This document shows positions 14,992-15,307 of a DNA stretch of 15,307 nt, in pieces. Position 1 is the stretch's first letter, and each line of letters begins with the position of its first letter. The DNA is from CAVBBU01 sp963593765 (lineage in GTDB: Bacteria > Bacillota > Clostridia > Lachnospirales > Lachnospiraceae): contig CAVBBU010000044.1 of NCBI GenBank assembly GCA_963593765.1, positions 1 to 15,307 of the forward strand. The letters run 5' to 3'. The notes beneath the pieces are model-generated. The model was not told the DNA's origin, searched no databases, and saw only the letters and a program-made list of their open reading frames with translations. The translations under genes and the position numbers were made by a program.

Positions 14992-15030
14992 AAATACCTA
15001 GCAGATTTTTCTGCTAGGTATTTTTTATAA
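14992..15030 (+). terminator. Intrinsic terminator of the trpXYZ operon
   Basis: ATACCTAGCAGA (14994-15005) pairs perfectly with TCTGCTAGGTAT (15010-15021) around a TTTT loop, giving a 12-base-pair stem, followed by a T-run (to 15026). It lies ten bases after the trpZ stop. The opposite strand has only a three-T run after the stem, so it is mainly one-directional. Confidence 0.93.
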
Positions 15031-15045
15031 ATATTTCAAACAGTC

Positions 15046-15123
15046 GTATATCCCGAATAAAGCAGTGCTCGCAGCTACGCTGGGAACCGCTATGCGCTGC
15101 TCACACTCTTTATTCGGATATAC
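15046..15123. repeat. 78-base imperfect inverted repeat
   Basis: The outer arms 15046-15062 and 15108-15123 pair over 16 bases (GTATATC then CGAATAAAG against CTTTATTCG then GATATAC) with one bulged C at 15053. Inside, AGTG (15064-15067) pairs with CACT (15104-15107), and GCAGC (15071-15075) pairs with GCTGC (15096-15100). The tip is GC-rich, around GGGAACC. It is much longer and more complex than an intrinsic terminator and has no T-run. It may be a folded RNA, a repeat-element end or an intergenic repeat. Confidence 0.7.
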
Positions 15124-15174
15124 TCTAAATCGAAATTTTAACGAATCCAAGCCCTTCTCACAGCATATACGTAT

Positions 15175-15222
15175 TATGCAGGTACGTTCGCACAATGCGA
15201 TATATAATAATCCCCCTGCATA
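15175..15222. repeat. Second, nested inverted repeat
   Basis: TATGCAGG (15175-15182) is complementary to CCTGCATA (15215-15222). Within the loop, TCGCA (15188-15192) and TGCGA (15196-15200) form a perfect five-base stem around CAA. It lies about 50 bases from the larger inverted repeat, so the two may belong to one structured element. Confidence 0.5.
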
Positions 15223-15307
15223 TATGTGCCAAGACTCAGGTTGTTTTGCTCCCCATTTTATATAAATCTTCGTTTTCTTCATAAGCAATCGAAAATATCC
15301 CAAACTT

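Larger units (their letters stand above)
15025..15303 (-). other. Unrecognised open frame, possibly partial or non-coding
   Basis: A minus-strand frame of about 92 codons is open from the right edge to a TAA at 15027-15025, ending ...STALFGIYDCLKYL. The only start near 15303 is a TTG without ribosome binding site, and the ATG at 15282 also lacks one. The frame may continue past the window. It is Cys-rich in the middle (ALCERTC, RICCEKG) and uses TTG, GCG, CGT and CGC more than neighbouring genes. The plus strand is also open here for 66 codons (15065-15265). Dual openness together with several inverted repeats suggests that sequence structure, not coding, may be constrained. I do not recognise a family. 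Confidence 0.3.

Overview
The window looks like chromosomal DNA from a low-GC Firmicute, most likely a clostridium (Lachnospiraceae or Anaerovoracaceae/Family XIII type). The evidence is AT-rich sequence with heavy use of ATA (Ile) and AGA (Arg), strong AGGAGG-type ribosome binding sites, a long variant of PRPP synthetase, a Rex regulator next to an ABC-F ATPase, and a T-box riboswitch. The genus assignment is inference. No tRNA, rRNA, CRISPR array, transposase or phage gene was seen.

Layout. (1) Positions 1-1417: the first 16 codons of der (minus strand) face away from prs (plus strand), with a recognisable promoter for each in the 159-base gap. (2) 1487-3385: a large polytopic membrane protein of the DUF6020 / GT-C-like type, convergent with the next block. 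(3) 3401-8658, minus strand: a compact block in transcription order rex - acpS - nnrD - alr - CNNM/CorC-type membrane protein - yebC. The first four genes overlap or lie one base apart, and a perfect-consensus promoter (TTGACA-17-TATAAT) precedes rex. (4) 8788-11744, plus strand: an ABC-F ATPase with a TTG start, an overlapping 65-residue two-helix membrane protein, and a putative metal-ion exporter with an internal repeat. (5) 11804-15030, plus strand: promoter, tryptophan-specific T-box leader with antiterminator and terminator, then trpX-trpY-trpZ (lipoprotein, permease, ATPase) and a strong intrinsic terminator. (6) 15031-15307: a region with several inverted repeats, open in frames on both strands and different in composition from the rest. 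I do not recognise it.

How the genes work together. The Rex block joins a sensor of the NADH/NAD+ ratio to cofactor and envelope housekeeping: AcpS activates acyl carrier protein with CoA, NnrD repairs hydrated NAD(P)H, and Alr supplies D-alanine. The rex promoter and the divergent ABC-F promoter have overlapping -35 boxes, so the two blocks probably compete for RNA polymerase. The T-box specifier codon is UGG, which independently supports tryptophan as the cargo of the trpXYZ importer: uncharged tRNA-Trp should switch the operon on.

The most novel-looking material is the palindrome-rich right end. The other points worth checking are the shared -35 region, a possible Rex autoregulatory site, and the dehydratase-only NnrD in a Rex operon.
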